64,000 nt of DNA, taken from NCBI RefSeq assembly GCF_030693625.1, contig NZ_JAUYAF010000073.1, positions 1-64,000 of the forward strand, given 5' to 3'. The position numbers and the translations under genes were made by a program. The stretch is from Phenylobacterium sp. Lineage in GTDB: Bacteria; Pseudomonadota; Alphaproteobacteria; Caulobacterales; Caulobacteraceae. Position 1 is the stretch's first letter, and every line of letters begins with the position of its first letter. The notes beneath the pieces are model-generated. The model was not told the origin of the DNA. It saw only the letters and a program-made list of their open reading frames with translations, and made no database searches. Below, piece by piece: positions 23,054 to 32,282 of this stretch.

Positions 23054-23764
23054 ATGGACCCCGCAGTCCCCGCCGCGATCACCCCCGAGACCTTCTCCTT
23101 CATCTCCCTTTTCTTGCGCGCCGACTGGGTCGTGAAGAGCGTGATGATCGGCCTGGCCGTGGCCTCGCTCTGGTCCTGGACCGTGATCATCGACAAGTTC
23201 TTCCGCTTCAGCGCGCTGAACAGCCAGGCTGACCGGTTCGAGAATCAGGTCTCCTCGGGCCGCAGCCTGGAGGACATCGCCGCCGAGGCCGGCGAGCGGC
23301 CCAAGCACGCCCTGCCCCGCATGCTGCAGGGCGCCCTGCGTGAATGGCGCGACGCTCGCGGCAAGGGCCTCTCCACCGACACCCAGGCCGCCTTCCTGAT
23401 CCAGCGGATCGACCGGGTGCTGGACACCACCATCGCCCGCGAGGCCCAGCGGGTGGAGGACGGCCTCGGCTCGCTGGCCATCGTCGCCACCGCCTCGCCC
23501 TTCATCGGCCTGTTCGGCACCGTCTGGGGGATCATGAACGCCTTCCAGGAGATCGCCATCCAGAAGAACACCAACCTCTCGGTGGTCGCCCCCTCCATCG
23601 CCGAGGCCCTGTTCGCCACGGCCATCGGCCTGGTGGCCGCCATCCCGGCCTATATCGCCTACAACAAGTTCTCCACCGACGCCTCGCGCTACACCGGCCG
23701 CCTCGAGGGCTTCGCCGACGACCTGTCCACCGCCATCCAGCGGCGGCTGGCGGACCGGACCTAG
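23054..23764 (+). CDS. tolQ: Tol-Pal system proton channel subunit TolQ
   Basis: A 236-residue inner-membrane protein of the ExbB/TolQ family with three spans: one near residues 25-50 ([25 protein letters not shown]), and two in the C-terminal half ([25 protein letters not shown] and [23 protein letters not shown]). With TolR it forms the proton-driven motor that powers TolA during outer-membrane constriction. Start ATG at 23054; tolR begins four bases after the stop. Full length and normal. Confidence 0.95.
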   Translation: MDPAVPAAITPETFSFISLFLRADWVVKSVMIGLAVASLWSWTVIIDKFFRFSALNSQADRFENQVSSGRSLEDIAAEAGERPKHALPRMLQGALREWRDARGKGLSTDTQAAFLIQRIDRVLDTTIAREAQRVEDGLGSLAIVATASPFIGLFGTVWGIMNAFQEIAIQKNTNLSVVAPSIAEALFATAIGLVAAIPAYIAYNKFSTDASRYTGRLEGFADDLSTAIQRRLADRT

Positions 23765-23767
23765 GCC

Positions 23768-24262
23768 ATGGCGATCTCGAGCCACGACGCGTTCTCAGCC
23801 TCGGGCGGCGGCGGCCGCCGACGCCGCCGTGGCGGCCGCAGGGGCGCCCTGTCGGAAATCAACGTCACGCCCCTGGTGGACGTGATGCTGGTGCTGCTGA
23901 TCGTCTTCATGGTGTCGGCGCCCCTGTTGACCGTCGGCGTCCCGGTGGAATTGCCCAAGACCGAGGCCGGCTCCATGCAGGACCAGGCCGAGCCGCTGAC
24001 CGTCTCCATCCGCGCCGACGGCTCGCTGTTCGTGCAGGAGGAGCCCGTGGCCTTCGCCGGCCTCTCGCCGCGCCTGCGCGCCATGGCCGGCGACACCACC
24101 AAGCCGATCTATGTCCGCGCCGACGGCCGGGCCGCCTATTCGGTGGTCGCCCAGGTGATGGCGGCGCTTTCCACCTCCGGCTTCACCTCGATCAACCTGA
24201 TCACCGACACGGGCGGCCCCTCCTCCGGCGGCGCCCCCGTCCCGGACGCTCCGGCGGGTTGA
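23768..24262 (+). CDS. tolR: Tol-Pal system protein TolR
   Basis: A 164-residue protein of the ExbD/TolR family: an Arg/Gly-rich cytoplasmic N-terminus ([32 protein letters not shown] with the conserved Asp in the membrane span), then a periplasmic domain ending [11 protein letters not shown]. The span Asp takes part in proton flow with TolQ. The N-terminal basic stretch is longer than in E. coli. It is tightly packed between tolQ and tolA. Confidence 0.95.
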   Translation: MAISSHDAFSASGGGGRRRRRGGRRGALSEINVTPLVDVMLVLLIVFMVSAPLLTVGVPVELPKTEAGSMQDQAEPLTVSIRADGSLFVQEEPVAFAGLSPRLRAMAGDTTKPIYVRADGRAAYSVVAQVMAALSTSGFTSINLITDTGGPSSGGAPVPDAPAG

Positions 24263-24269
24263 GGCCGGC

Positions 24270-25091
24270 ATGACGCGCACCGGGTCGGATTTCTCCGCGG
24301 CGATGATCGTCTCCGTCCTGCTGCACGGCGGGGTGATCGTGGCCGCCTTGATTTCCTGGCCAAAGGAACCGCCTCAGGTTGGAACCACCGTGCCGGTCAA
24401 CATCATCTCCAACGCCACCTACACCGACCTGCGCGCCGCCGCCCAGGCCGCCCAGGAGCAGATGGCCACCACCGAGCAGCCCGTCCCCGACGCCCCGCCC
24501 GAGGCCGCCATCGAGGCGCCCCTGCCCGAACCGCTGCCCCCGGCTCCCGTCCCCGCGCCGAGCCCCGTCAAGCCCGCGCCGGCGGCGGCCAAGCCCACGG
24601 TCGACCCCACCGCCAAGGGCGTCCAGAAACCCGCCGCCAAGCCGCAGAAGGCTCTGGACCTCGACGCCCTTTCGGCCAGCATCGCCAAGTCCCGCCCCGC
24701 CGGGGGCAAGTCCTCGTCCGCGGCCAGAGGGCCCACGCGGCAGGAGACCGCCCTCGAGGCCCGCGCCGCGGCCGGCGCCGGCAAGGGGGTCTCGGCCAGC
24801 GCGCTGGCGGGCCTGGTCTCGCAGATCGAGCGCCGGTGGAACCCCAACTGCGAGGTCGAGGGCGGCCGTGACGTGCGGGTGCGCGTCACCTTCACCCTCT
24901 CGGCCACCGGTCAGGTGGTCGGCGCCGTGGAAGCCGGCGGCCAGGAAACCTCTTCCAATCCCGTGGTCCGGGCCGCCGCAGAACGGGCCATCCGCGCCGT
25001 TCGCCAGGCCGCCGCCGACAAGGCCCTGCCCCGTGAAGTCTACGGTCAAGCCTGGGCCCCCACCTTCAACGCCCAGGAAGCCTGCCAATGA
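24270..25091 (+). CDS. tolA: Tol-Pal system protein TolA
   Basis: A 273-residue protein in the expected place and layout: an N-terminal span ([23 protein letters not shown]), a long Pro/Ala/Lys-rich middle (about residues 60-170) and a C-terminal TonB/TolA-like domain ([32 protein letters not shown]). The middle is Pro-rich rather than the long helix of E. coli TolA (421 residues). TolA carries energy from TolQR to TolB-Pal. Its last bases overlap an upstream alternative start of tolB. Confidence 0.88.
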   Translation: MTRTGSDFSAAMIVSVLLHGGVIVAALISWPKEPPQVGTTVPVNIISNATYTDLRAAAQAAQEQMATTEQPVPDAPPEAAIEAPLPEPLPPAPVPAPSPVKPAPAAAKPTVDPTAKGVQKPAAKPQKALDLDALSASIAKSRPAGGKSSSAARGPTRQETALEARAAAGAGKGVSASALAGLVSQIERRWNPNCEVEGGRDVRVRVTFTLSATGQVVGAVEAGGQETSSNPVVRAAAERAIRAVRQAAADKALPREVYGQAWAPTFNAQEACQ

Positions 25092-25114
25092 GCGCCCTAA
25101 AGGAGACCCGCCCG

Positions 25115-26410
25115 ATGCGATTGAAGGCCGTCTGTCTGGCTCTCGCCAGCCTCATGCTTGTCACGGTGTCAGTAGCCACGCCGGCCGCCGCCCAGATCGA
25201 GATCAACGTCAACAAGGGCGACGTTCAGCCCCTGCCCATCGCCATCCCCGCCTTTGGCGGAGCCCGCGGCGCCGACATCGCCCAGGTCATCACGGGCAAC
25301 CTGGAGCGCTCGGGCCTCTTCGCCCCTATCGGTCAGCAGGCCTATATCGAGAAGGGTCTGAACGTGGCCGTCCAGCCGCGCTTCCCCGACTGGAAGGCGA
25401 TCAACGCCCAGGCCCTGGTCAATGGCCAGGTCACCGTCGAGGGCGGCCGGCTGCGGGTCGATTTCCGCCTCTGGGACATCTTTTCGGAGCAGCAGCTCCT
25501 GGGCCTGCAGTTCACCTCCACGCCTGAGAACTGGCGTCGCGTGGCCCACAAGATTTCCGACGCCGTCTATGAGCGGCTGACGGGCGAGAAGGGCTATTTC
25601 GACACCCGTATCGTCTTCGTCTCCGAGACCGGGGGTCGCATCAACCGGACCAAGACCCTGGCCATCATGGATCAGGACGGCGCCAATCCCAGCTACCTGA
25701 CCGACGGCTCCTACATCGTCATGTCGCCGCGCTTCTCGGCCACCAGCCAGGAGATCACCTACATGACCCTGCGGCCGGAGGGTTCGGCCATCTACCTGTT
25801 CAACCTGGAGACCGCCCGGCGCGAAAGCATCGGCCAGTTCCCGGGCATGGTCTATGCGCCGCGCTTCTCGCCGGACGGCGGCCGGGTGGCCTTCTCCGTG
25901 GAGCGGGGCGGCAACAGCGACATCTATGTGATGAACCTCAAGAGCCGCAGCTCGGCGCGCCTGACCTCCGACCCCGGCATCGACACCTCGGCCTCGTTCT
26001 CGCCCGACGGGACCAAGATCGTCTTCAACTCCGACCGCGGCGGCCAGCCCCAGCTCTACATCATGAATTCCGACGGCTCAGGCGTCCGTCGCATTTCTTA
26101 CGGATCGGGCCGCTATACGACCCCGGTCTGGAGCCCGGTGGGGGACTTCATCGCCTTCACCAAGCAGACCGGCGGGGAGTTCCACATCGGGGTCATGCGT
26201 CCGGACGGTTCGGATGAGCGGCTTTTGACCACCAGCTATCTCGACGAAAGCCCCACCTGGGCGCCGAACGGGCGCGTGCTGATGTTCAGCCGTGAAACGC
26301 CAGGCGGACCTCCGCGTTTGTGGACGGTGGATGTAACAGGTCGGATCCTGCGGCCGGCGCCCTATCCGGGCTCTGGCTCAGACCCAGCCTGGTCTCCGCT
26401 GCTCAACTGA
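25115..26410 (+). CDS. tolB: Tol-Pal system beta-propeller protein TolB
   Basis: A 431-residue periplasmic protein. It has a signal peptide ([24 protein letters not shown]), an N-terminal domain ([15 protein letters not shown]) and a six-bladed propeller with repeated SPDGxxIVF-type motifs ([52 protein letters not shown]). TolB moves between Pal and TolA. The ATG at 25115 follows AAGGAG and starts the signal peptide; an ATG at 25088 overlapping the tolA stop gives nine extra residues. Confidence 0.95.
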   Translation: MRLKAVCLALASLMLVTVSVATPAAAQIEINVNKGDVQPLPIAIPAFGGARGADIAQVITGNLERSGLFAPIGQQAYIEKGLNVAVQPRFPDWKAINAQALVNGQVTVEGGRLRVDFRLWDIFSEQQLLGLQFTSTPENWRRVAHKISDAVYERLTGEKGYFDTRIVFVSETGGRINRTKTLAIMDQDGANPSYLTDGSYIVMSPRFSATSQEITYMTLRPEGSAIYLFNLETARRESIGQFPGMVYAPRFSPDGGRVAFSVERGGNSDIYVMNLKSRSSARLTSDPGIDTSASFSPDGTKIVFNSDRGGQPQLYIMNSDGSGVRRISYGSGRYTTPVWSPVGDFIAFTKQTGGEFHIGVMRPDGSDERLLTTSYLDESPTWAPNGRVLMFSRETPGGPPRLWTVDVTGRILRPAPYPGSGSDPAWSPLLN

Positions 26411-26439
26411 CGAGAGAATTCAGGTGTAACGTTTGCATA

Positions 26440-26466
26440 GTGGCGGTCATTTGAAATGTCCGTCAC
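26440..26466. promoter_or_regulatory. Near-perfect palindrome upstream of pal, sharing the tolQ motif
   Basis: GTGGCGGTCATTT (26440-26452) and AAATGTCCGTCAC (26454-26466) pair at 11 of 13 positions around a single G. The right half reads GAAATGTCCGTCAC, the same half-site as the inverted pair upstream of tolQ. It lies 75-100 bases before the pal start and suggests a separate, co-regulated pal promoter. Confidence 0.6.
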
Positions 26467-26539
26467 ACGGAAATGCAGGTACAGTTTAGTGAATGGCGCG
26501 GTTGGCGCCGGCGAAACCCAGCTTAAGGAGAAGCCAGAC

Positions 26540-27076
26540 ATGAGCTTCAGCACCAAGCACGCCCTTCGACTGGCGCTTGTCACCACCGCGGCTCTGTCCA
26601 TGGCCGCCTGCGCCAGCAAGCCCAAGCCCGGCCCGGGCGTCGGCCCTGGCCCCGGCCCTGGCTACCCGTCGCAACCGGGTCCCGGCCCCGGCGTCGGCAA
26701 TGTGGTCCCCGGTTCGATCCAGGACTTCGTCGTCAACATCGGCGACCGAGTCTATTTCGATTTCGACCAGTATGACATCCGCTCCGACGCCGGCCCGGTG
26801 CTTGACGCCCAGGCCCAGTGGCTGATGCGTTACCAGGGCGTCCAGGTCCGCATCGAGGGTAACGCCGACGAACGCGGCACCCGCGAGTACAACCTGGCCC
26901 TCGGCGCACGCCGCGCCAATTCGGTGCGGGAATACCTGGTGAGCCGCGGCGTCTCGCCGGCGCGGATCTCCACCGTGTCCTTCGGCAAGGAACGCCCGAT
27001 CGATCCGGGCACCAGCGAGGACGCCTATCAGCGCAACCGGAACGGCCACACCGCCATCACCGGCGGCGCGCGCTAA
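26540..27076 (+). CDS. pal: Peptidoglycan-associated lipoprotein Pal
   Basis: A 178-residue outer-membrane lipoprotein. The signal sequence ends LSMAACAS (lipobox Cys near residue 24). A linker of repeated Pro-Gly follows (PGPGVGPGPGPGYPSQPG...), then an OmpA-like peptidoglycan-binding domain: VYFDFDQYDIRSDA, VRIEGNADERGTREYNLALGARRA and VSFGKERPIDPG. Pal fixes the outer membrane to the cell wall and is positioned by Tol. AAGGAG precedes the ATG. The Pro-Gly linker of about 30 residues is unusual in composition. Confidence 0.95.
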   Translation: MSFSTKHALRLALVTTAALSMAACASKPKPGPGVGPGPGPGYPSQPGPGPGVGNVVPGSIQDFVVNIGDRVYFDFDQYDIRSDAGPVLDAQAQWLMRYQGVQVRIEGNADERGTREYNLALGARRANSVREYLVSRGVSPARISTVSFGKERPIDPGTSEDAYQRNRNGHTAITGGAR

Positions 27077-27107
27077 GAACCGCCAGTACCAGTTCGAGGA
27101 GAGTGCG

Positions 27108-27137
27108 AGAGGGGTCCCCGCAGCGGGACCCCTCTTT
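27108..27137 (+). terminator. Rho-independent terminator after pal
   Basis: AGAGGGGTCCC (27108-27118) pairs exactly with GGGACCCCTCT (27125-27135) around a short loop, followed by TTT. It separates pal from cpoB, so cpoB probably has its own promoter in 27138-27202 or depends on read-through. Confidence 0.85.
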
Positions 27138-27202
27138 GCGTTCTGGACTAATCCCACGGACGAGCCCCAATTTGGCCCACCCGACCTGAAGATGATGACC
27201 GC

Positions 27203-28051
27203 ATGACCTTTCGCCGCCTCGCCCTCGCCTCCGCCGCCGTCCTGACCCTGGTCAGCTCAGGCCCCGCCTTCGCCCAGACGCCCATCGATCCGCTGGACGC
27301 CCGCGACGCGCGGCGCCTGGACCGCATGGAGCAGGTGATGCGCGAGCTGCGCTCCATCGTCTTCCAAGGCCGCGACTCCGGAAAGCCGGTGGTGGTCCAG
27401 CCCGCCGAGACCGACTACCAGCTCCAGGAACTGACAAGGCGCATCGCCGACCTCGAACAGGCGCTCACCCGGGTGAACGGTCAGCTCGAGACCACCAACC
27501 ACGACCTCCAACTCGCCAAGCGTGACGCCGAGGCCCTGAAGCGGGACAACAAGGCCCTGGCCGACCGGCTCGGCGGTGTGGAGCAGCGGCAGGTGGCGCC
27601 GGCGCTTGAGGGGCCGTCTCCCGATCTCGCCGGCGGCTCCAGCGGTGGGTCCGCCCCCGTCCAGACCGCGTCCGAGGCCTTCACCGCCGCCCGCCAGCTG
27701 ATGCTCAGCGGCGACTACACAGGGGCGGAGGGCGCCTTCCGCGACTATGCGGACCGCTATGACACCAGCGCCAAGGCGCCCGAGGCTCGCTACTGGCTGG
27801 GCAAGACCCTCGCCGCCCGGGGCGCCAACGCCGATGCGGCCCAGGCCTATATCGCCGCCATCCGGGGCTGGCCCGCCACCGCCTGGGCGCCCGACGCCAC
27901 GGTGGAGCTGGCCCGCTCGCTGATCGCCATCCGGAAGCCCACCGACTCCTGCCAGATCCTTGGCGAGTTCGACCGGCGCTATCCCAAGGCGACGCCCGCC
28001 GTGAAGGGTCGCGCCGCCGCCGCCCGGACCCAGGCCAAGTGCGCGGCCTGA
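27203..28051 (+). CDS. cpoB: Cell division coordinator CpoB (YbgF)
   Basis: A 282-residue periplasmic protein: signal peptide ending SGPAFAQ, an N-terminal coiled-coil (LTRRIADLEQALTRVNGQLETT, then DLQLAKRDAEALKRDN) and a C-terminal TPR domain (EAFTAARQLMLSGDYTGAEGAFRDYADRY and APEARYWLGKTLAARG). This is the YbgF/CpoB layout. In E. coli CpoB links PBP1b activity to Tol energy during constriction. Here it is the last tol gene, and its end overlaps tilS by 13 bases. Confidence 0.92.
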   Translation: MTFRRLALASAAVLTLVSSGPAFAQTPIDPLDARDARRLDRMEQVMRELRSIVFQGRDSGKPVVVQPAETDYQLQELTRRIADLEQALTRVNGQLETTNHDLQLAKRDAEALKRDNKALADRLGGVEQRQVAPALEGPSPDLAGGSSGGSAPVQTASEAFTAARQLMLSGDYTGAEGAFRDYADRYDTSAKAPEARYWLGKTLAARGANADAAQAYIAAIRGWPATAWAPDATVELARSLIAIRKPTDSCQILGEFDRRYPKATPAVKGRAAAARTQAKCAA

Positions 28052-29250
28052 CCGCCGCCGTCCACGAGGTTCTAGACCGCCGCCTGCTGAGCGCCTCGCC
28101 CGCGCCGATCGCCGTCGCCCTGTCCGGCGGCGGAGACTCCCTGGCGCTCAGTCTGATCGCCGCCGACTGGTCGAAGGTCCGTAGGCGGCGCCTGCTGATC
28201 CTGACCGTCGATCATGGCCTGCGCGCCGAGAGCGCGGCCTGGACCAGGGCCTGCGCCGCAACGGCCGATCGCCTGGGCGCCGACTTCCAGGCCCTGGCCT
28301 GGGAGGGCGACAAGCCCACCACCGGCCTGCCCGCCGCCGCCCGAAGCGCCCGCCACCGGCTGATCGCCGACGCCGCGCGGGCGGCCGGGGCAAAGGTGAT
28401 CCTCATGGGCCACACCGCCAGTGACCGGCTGGAGGCCGCCGCCATGCGGCAGGCCGGCGCCTCGACCCCAAGTCCCCGCGAGTGGACCCCATCACCGACA
28501 TGGCCCCAGGGCCGAGACCTCTTCCTGCTGCGCCCCGTGCTTTCCCAGACCCGCGCGGAGATCCGGGCCTGGCTGGCGGAGCGTGGCGAAACCTGGATCG
28601 AGGACCCCGCCAATGAGGATCCCCGCTTCGCGCGGGCCCGCGCGCGGGCGACCCTGACCGGCGACGAGACGGACACCGTCCTTTCGGCCCCCGTACTGGC
28701 CGGTCTCGCCCTCGCCACCGCCGACCTGGCGGGAGGGCTTGCGACGCCCCGCGCGCTGCTACGGGGGGCGCCGGCGGCCTTCCTCGCCGCCGCCTGCCTC
28801 TGCGCCGCCGGAACCGCCCGACCGCCCCGCGGCGACCGCCTGAAGCGCCTAGCGGACGTCCTGAGGGGCGAGCGCGATCTCACGGCCACCCTGGCCGGAG
28901 CCCGGATCGAGGGCGACCAGCGCGACGTCCGGTTTCTGCGCGACCCTGGCCGCGCAGGTCTGGAGATACTCTCGCTCGCCGCGGGGCAGACGGCTGTCTG
29001 GGATGGACGGTTCGAGATCACCACGGACCGGCCCATTGTGGTCCAGGCTCTGGTGGGGCACGCGGCCAGCCTCTCGCCGGCTTCACGCTCGGCGCTGCAG
29101 CGCCTGCCGGCCGGGGCACGCGGCGGCCTGCCCTTCATCCCGGGAGCAGGCTCCCCCGTCCTGGCGGCGATTCCAGGTGTGGTGGCCCGCCCGCTCGCCC
29201 TGCAGCGATTGCGCGCCGCCTGTGGTCTGATCGATCGGGAACCGGCCTAG
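28039..29250 (+). CDS. tilS: tRNA(Ile)-lysidine synthetase TilS
   Basis: A 403-residue ATP-dependent enzyme that modifies C34 of tRNA(Ile)-CAU to lysidine so that AUA is read. The PP-loop motif SGGGDSLAL stands near residues 29-37 (usual SGGxDS), followed by VDHGLRAES, then GHTASDRLEAAAMR, where most TilS enzymes have HxxDDxxET. The C-terminal half is degenerate but of suitable length. The start GTG lies inside the end of cpoB. In many alphaproteobacteria ftsH follows tilS; here a minus-strand hydrolase gene does, so the usual order ends at this point. Confidence 0.9.
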   Translation: MRGLTAAVHEVLDRRLLSASPAPIAVALSGGGDSLALSLIAADWSKVRRRRLLILTVDHGLRAESAAWTRACAATADRLGADFQALAWEGDKPTTGLPAAARSARHRLIADAARAAGAKVILMGHTASDRLEAAAMRQAGASTPSPREWTPSPTWPQGRDLFLLRPVLSQTRAEIRAWLAERGETWIEDPANEDPRFARARARATLTGDETDTVLSAPVLAGLALATADLAGGLATPRALLRGAPAAFLAAACLCAAGTARPPRGDRLKRLADVLRGERDLTATLAGARIEGDQRDVRFLRDPGRAGLEILSLAAGQTAVWDGRFEITTDRPIVVQALVGHAASLSPASRSALQRLPAGARGGLPFIPGAGSPVLAAIPGVVARPLALQRLRAACGLIDREPA

Positions 29251-29257
29251 CCGCTGC

Positions 29258-29320
29258 GGGGAGGCCTTGGGGTCGAGGCCCCCTTGGACTGAGCAACGGC
29301 CCGCGGCTGAAGGCTGCGGG
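29258..29320. terminator. Paired hairpins between tilS and the convergent hydrolase
   Basis: Two hairpins in a row: GGCCT / AGGCC extended by G:C pairs (29259-29283), and CCCGCGGC / GCTGCGGG (29300-29320, one mismatch, TGAAG loop). The second ends directly at the hydrolase stop codon. They can stop transcription from both sides. Confidence 0.55.
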
Positions 29321-30187
29321 CTAACCCTCCGCCATGACGTGCTCGATCCCGACGATGATCGGATCGGCGAAGCGTTTGCCCAGCAGGGTCGAGTGGTTGG
29401 CCCCGACGATGTCGGCGAGGTAGCCGCGGACCGAGGCATGGGCGGGCGCGGCCTGGATGGCTTTCAACCGCGCTCCGAGGCGCGTGCCGCCGGCATTGAC
29501 CACCGCCACGGGCAGGTCGGGGTGATAGTGCCCGATCTCCCGTCCCTGGGCCGAGGTGGCCGGCCAGTGCATGACCTCCTCCGCCGACCAGTGGGCGTGG
29601 CTGGCCAGGCCGTAGATCCGGCGCTTCTCGGTAGAGGCCTCACCCTCGAGGCCGATCTTGTCACCGGCCACGAGGGCGAAGGGCTTCATGAAGCCGAGGC
29701 CGGACCAGCGGCCCACCAGCTTCATGGCGCGCAGGAACCCGTTGATGGCGCGCGCCGCCGCGGGGCTCTCGATGGTCTCGGGCGTCACGGCGTCCACCAG
29801 CACCACCCCGGTGACGCGCTCGCGATTGCGGCCGACGAACACGCGCAGCAGCAGGCCGCCCATGGAGTGGCCCACCAGGATCAGCGGCCCGGTCTCACCC
29901 ACACGGGTCAGCAGCGCCTCGAGGTCGGCCACGATGGCGCGGCCGTCCCGCGGCCTGGGCCCTGGATCGGAATAGCCGAGCCCCGCCCGGTCATAAGCCA
30001 TACTGCGCAGGCCCCTGTCGGCCAGGCGTTGCTGCACCACCGCCCAGTCGGCCGCGCACCCGAAGGCGCCGCACTCCAGCACGATCAGCGGCCCGGCCGT
30101 CTCGGGGCCCGCCCGCACGACGCGCAACCGCCGCCCGCCGATGTCGACGAGAGCCCCGCGCGTGGGATGGAAGCCTGCCTTGGCCAT
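29321..30187 (-). CDS. Alpha/beta hydrolase
   Basis: A 288-residue hydrolase with LIVLECGAFG near the oxyanion site, YDRAGLGYSDPG, the nucleophile elbow VGHSMGGLL, and a C-terminal Asn-His (GANHSTLLG). The acid residue is not obvious. No signal peptide. It resembles general esterases or proline-iminopeptidase-like members; the substrate is unknown. The ATG at 30187 opens MAKAGFHPTRG. It stands alone on the minus strand after tilS. Confidence 0.85.
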   Translation of the reverse strand: MAKAGFHPTRGALVDIGGRRLRVVRAGPETAGPLIVLECGAFGCAADWAVVQQRLADRGLRSMAYDRAGLGYSDPGPRPRDGRAIVADLEALLTRVGETGPLILVGHSMGGLLLRVFVGRNRERVTGVVLVDAVTPETIESPAAARAINGFLRAMKLVGRWSGLGFMKPFALVAGDKIGLEGEASTEKRRIYGLASHAHWSAEEVMHWPATSAQGREIGHYHPDLPVAVVNAGGTRLGARLKAIQAAPAHASVRGYLADIVGANHSTLLGKRFADPIIVGIEHVMAEG

Positions 30188-30234
30188 GAGCCAGACCTAG
30201 GGGCCGGCCTGGGCCGAGGCAAGAGTGGCGTCGG

Positions 30235-30738
30235 CTATTTCCAGACCACGGTCTGCGGCGCGTCGGCGGACCCGTAGTCGATCTCCACCCGGGTCACCGC
30301 CTTGGCCCCAGGGGGGACATCAAAGGGCGCGCGGGCCAGGGTGGGCTTCAGGGTGACCGGCGGGCCGCCGTCGAAGCTGACGCGGACCATGCGGACGCCC
30401 AGTTCGGGATTGACCAGATAGGCCGGCTGATCGGTGGCCACGCCCTTCTCGGTGACCACGAAGAAGCGCTTGGTCTGGCTGGCGCCCGCGTACCACATGA
30501 TGTTGAGCTGCTGGCCGCCGACCCGCCAGTTGGGAGTCATGGAGACCGTGGCGTCGGAGCCCTTGGTCTTAATCTGGGTGGTCTGGGCTGGAAGGACGCC
30601 GTGGGCGCCTTCGGCGGTGGAGAGGGCCAGCCCGGCCGGCGCCGCCGGGGCCGCGGGTTCGCTCTTCCCGCAAGCGGCGAGAGATGAGCCCAGTAGAAGC
30701 ACGGACGCGAGCGCAAGCCCGCTAAAGCCTGAACGCAT
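30235..30738 (-). CDS. Predicted lipoprotein of unknown function
   Basis: A 167-residue protein with a clear lipoprotein signal (LLLGSSLAACGKSE, Cys near residue 23) and an Ala/Pro-rich linker. The mature part is beta-rich (MTPNWRVGGQQLNIMWYAGASQTKRFFVVTEKG) and ends VTRVEIDYGSADAPQTVVWK. I do not recognise the family. It sits 47 bases upstream of the hydrolase on the same strand. Outer- or inner-membrane anchored; role unknown. Confidence 0.7.
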   Translation of the reverse strand: MRSGFSGLALASVLLLGSSLAACGKSEPAAPAAPAGLALSTAEGAHGVLPAQTTQIKTKGSDATVSMTPNWRVGGQQLNIMWYAGASQTKRFFVVTEKGVATDQPAYLVNPELGVRMVRVSFDGGPPVTLKPTLARAPFDVPPGAKAVTRVEIDYGSADAPQTVVWK

Positions 30739-30856
30739 GGGTCGTTTCCTCGTTTTTTATGACACGAGGATGGGCACAAGCTTGGCCTTGCTACAAGACG
30801 ATGCGCGCAAGCCTTACTGGGACTAGGTTCGCGGCGGTGCCAGGAGGGATTCGACC

Positions 30857-31258
30857 ATGTTGCGGCTGATTCTGGGGGTGATTCTCGGGCCCCTCGTGGG
30901 ACTCATCGTGCTGGGCGCCGTCGACGGCGCCGCCAACACGATCTTCCCCCCGCCCCCGGGGGTCAACCTGACCGATCCCGCGGCCATCCGCGCCGCCACC
31001 GCGATCCTGCCGGTCGGCGCCCAGGTGGGCCAGGTGCTCGCCTGGCTGCTGGGGGCCCTGGCCGGGGCCTGGAGCGCCAACCTGATCGCGGGACGTCGAG
31101 CCCTGGCCGGCCGCATCGTCAGCGGCCTGTTCCTGGCCTTCGCCGCCTGGACCCTGGCCACCACCGCCTATCCGATGGGAACGCAGGTCGGCCTGGTGAT
31201 CGCCGTGCTGATCGCCGCCCTAGCCGCCGACCGCGCCTCGGGCAGGCCCAGAACCTAG
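30857..31258 (+). CDS. Small membrane protein of unknown function
   Basis: A 133-residue protein with four hydrophobic segments (LILGVILGPLVGLIVLGAV; VGQVLAWLLGALAGAW; IVSGLFLAFAAWTLA; GLVIAVLIAALAA). A Pro-rich loop (FPPPPGV) and charged turns connect them. No family can be named. AGGAGGG lies 12 bases before the ATG. Its last four bases, CTAG, are shared with the stop codon of the convergent M23 peptidase gene. Confidence 0.68.
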   Translation: MLRLILGVILGPLVGLIVLGAVDGAANTIFPPPPGVNLTDPAAIRAATAILPVGAQVGQVLAWLLGALAGAWSANLIAGRRALAGRIVSGLFLAFAAWTLATTAYPMGTQVGLVIAVLIAALAADRASGRPRT

Positions 31259-32022
31259 CCCTGGAACTTGAGGGTCTGGCGGACGCGGCCGTCCTTGCCC
31301 TTCTTGCCCTTGGCGGCCTTGGCCTCCATCAGCGCCTTCTTGCTCTCCGGAATCTCCGACACCGTGGCGAGGCGCACGCGGGGGGAGACATAGGAGGCCA
31401 GCTTGATGGGCAGGTCTTCGGCGGTGGCGAATTCGCGATTCAGGAAGACCAGAGGGTTCAGCGGCTTGTCGTCCTGGCGGATCTCGAAGTGGAGGTGCGG
31501 GCCGGTGGAGGTGCCGCTGGAGCCCATGCGGCCCACCGTCTTGCCGGCCTCGACATAGGCGCCCTTCTTCATGCCGCGCTCGATCTTGCCGAGGTGGGCG
31601 TAGAAGCTGGTGAGACCCACGCCATGCTCGACCTCGACATAGCGGCCGTAGGAGGCGCTCTCGCCGGCGCGGATCACGATGCCGTCCGAGACGGCGACGA
31701 CCCTGGTCCCGACGGGACCGGCGATGTCGACGCCCTCATGCAGCCGGCCGCGGTCTTCCCAGGGCATCCGGCGCAGGCCGAAAGGGGAATTGATCTTCTC
31801 GCCGGGGACCGGGTTACCACACTCGAAGGCCGGCGCCGGCGGCGGCGGCGCCACCTCCTCGACAGGGGCGGCGACGGGGGGCTTGGTGTCGGTCCTGTCC
31901 CCCAGGTTCGGCCGAGCGGCATAGGCGACGGTGGCGACGCTCAGGGCCAGGACGCCGGCAACAGCGACCTCGAGGCCAAAATGGCGCACACGATCGGTGG
32001 TCGACAAGGACTTCAAAAACAA
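31255..32022 (-). CDS. M23-family peptidoglycan endopeptidase
   Basis: A 255-residue protein with one N-terminal membrane anchor or signal (VAVAGVLALSVATVAYA), a Pro-rich linker and a LytM/M23 domain: SPFGLRRMPWEDRGRLHEGVDIAG (zinc-ligand His and Asp), YGRYVEVEHGVGLTSFYAHL and GPHLHFEIR with the HxH motif. All zinc ligands are kept, so it should cut peptidoglycan cross-bridges in the periplasm. The C-terminus is Lys-rich. The start is TTG at 32022, supported by AGAGG upstream. The gap 32023-32282 before it holds a TATACT-like -10 box near 32040. Confidence 0.88.
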   Translation of the reverse strand: MFLKSLSTTDRVRHFGLEVAVAGVLALSVATVAYAARPNLGDRTDTKPPVAAPVEEVAPPPPAPAFECGNPVPGEKINSPFGLRRMPWEDRGRLHEGVDIAGPVGTRVVAVSDGIVIRAGESASYGRYVEVEHGVGLTSFYAHLGKIERGMKKGAYVEAGKTVGRMGSSGTSTGPHLHFEIRQDDKPLNPLVFLNREFATAEDLPIKLASYVSPRVRLATVSEIPESKKALMEAKAAKGKKGKDGRVRQTLKFQG

Positions 32023-32231
32023 GCGGAACCTCTTCCAGTATAGTCGAGCTTAGAACGCGTCCGCTAGAGGTTGTGCGGAACAGCTTCGACCAATCGCCAC
32101 GGGTAAGCGGCGACTTATTGCCGTGGGTTTAAGACAAAATATTGGCGGCGTTAAGGATTAGCTTTGAACCTATTACAGCAGAGCCGAGTGAAGCTCGACC
32201 ATAGATTCAAGTGGTAAAGGTTCTCCTAGCC

Positions 32232-32254
32232 GGGCTGCGACAAAATCGCAGCCC
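32232..32254 (-). terminator. Hairpin after pntB
   Basis: GGGCTGCGA pairs exactly with TCGCAGCCC around CAAAA. It lies 29 bases past the pntB stop on the minus strand; no clear T-run follows, so it may be a processing or attenuating stem rather than a classical terminator. The rest of the gap 32023-32282 shows no gene I can support. Confidence 0.6.
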
Positions 32255-32282
32255 GCGCCAGCGAGTTCCTGAGGGCCGGAGT

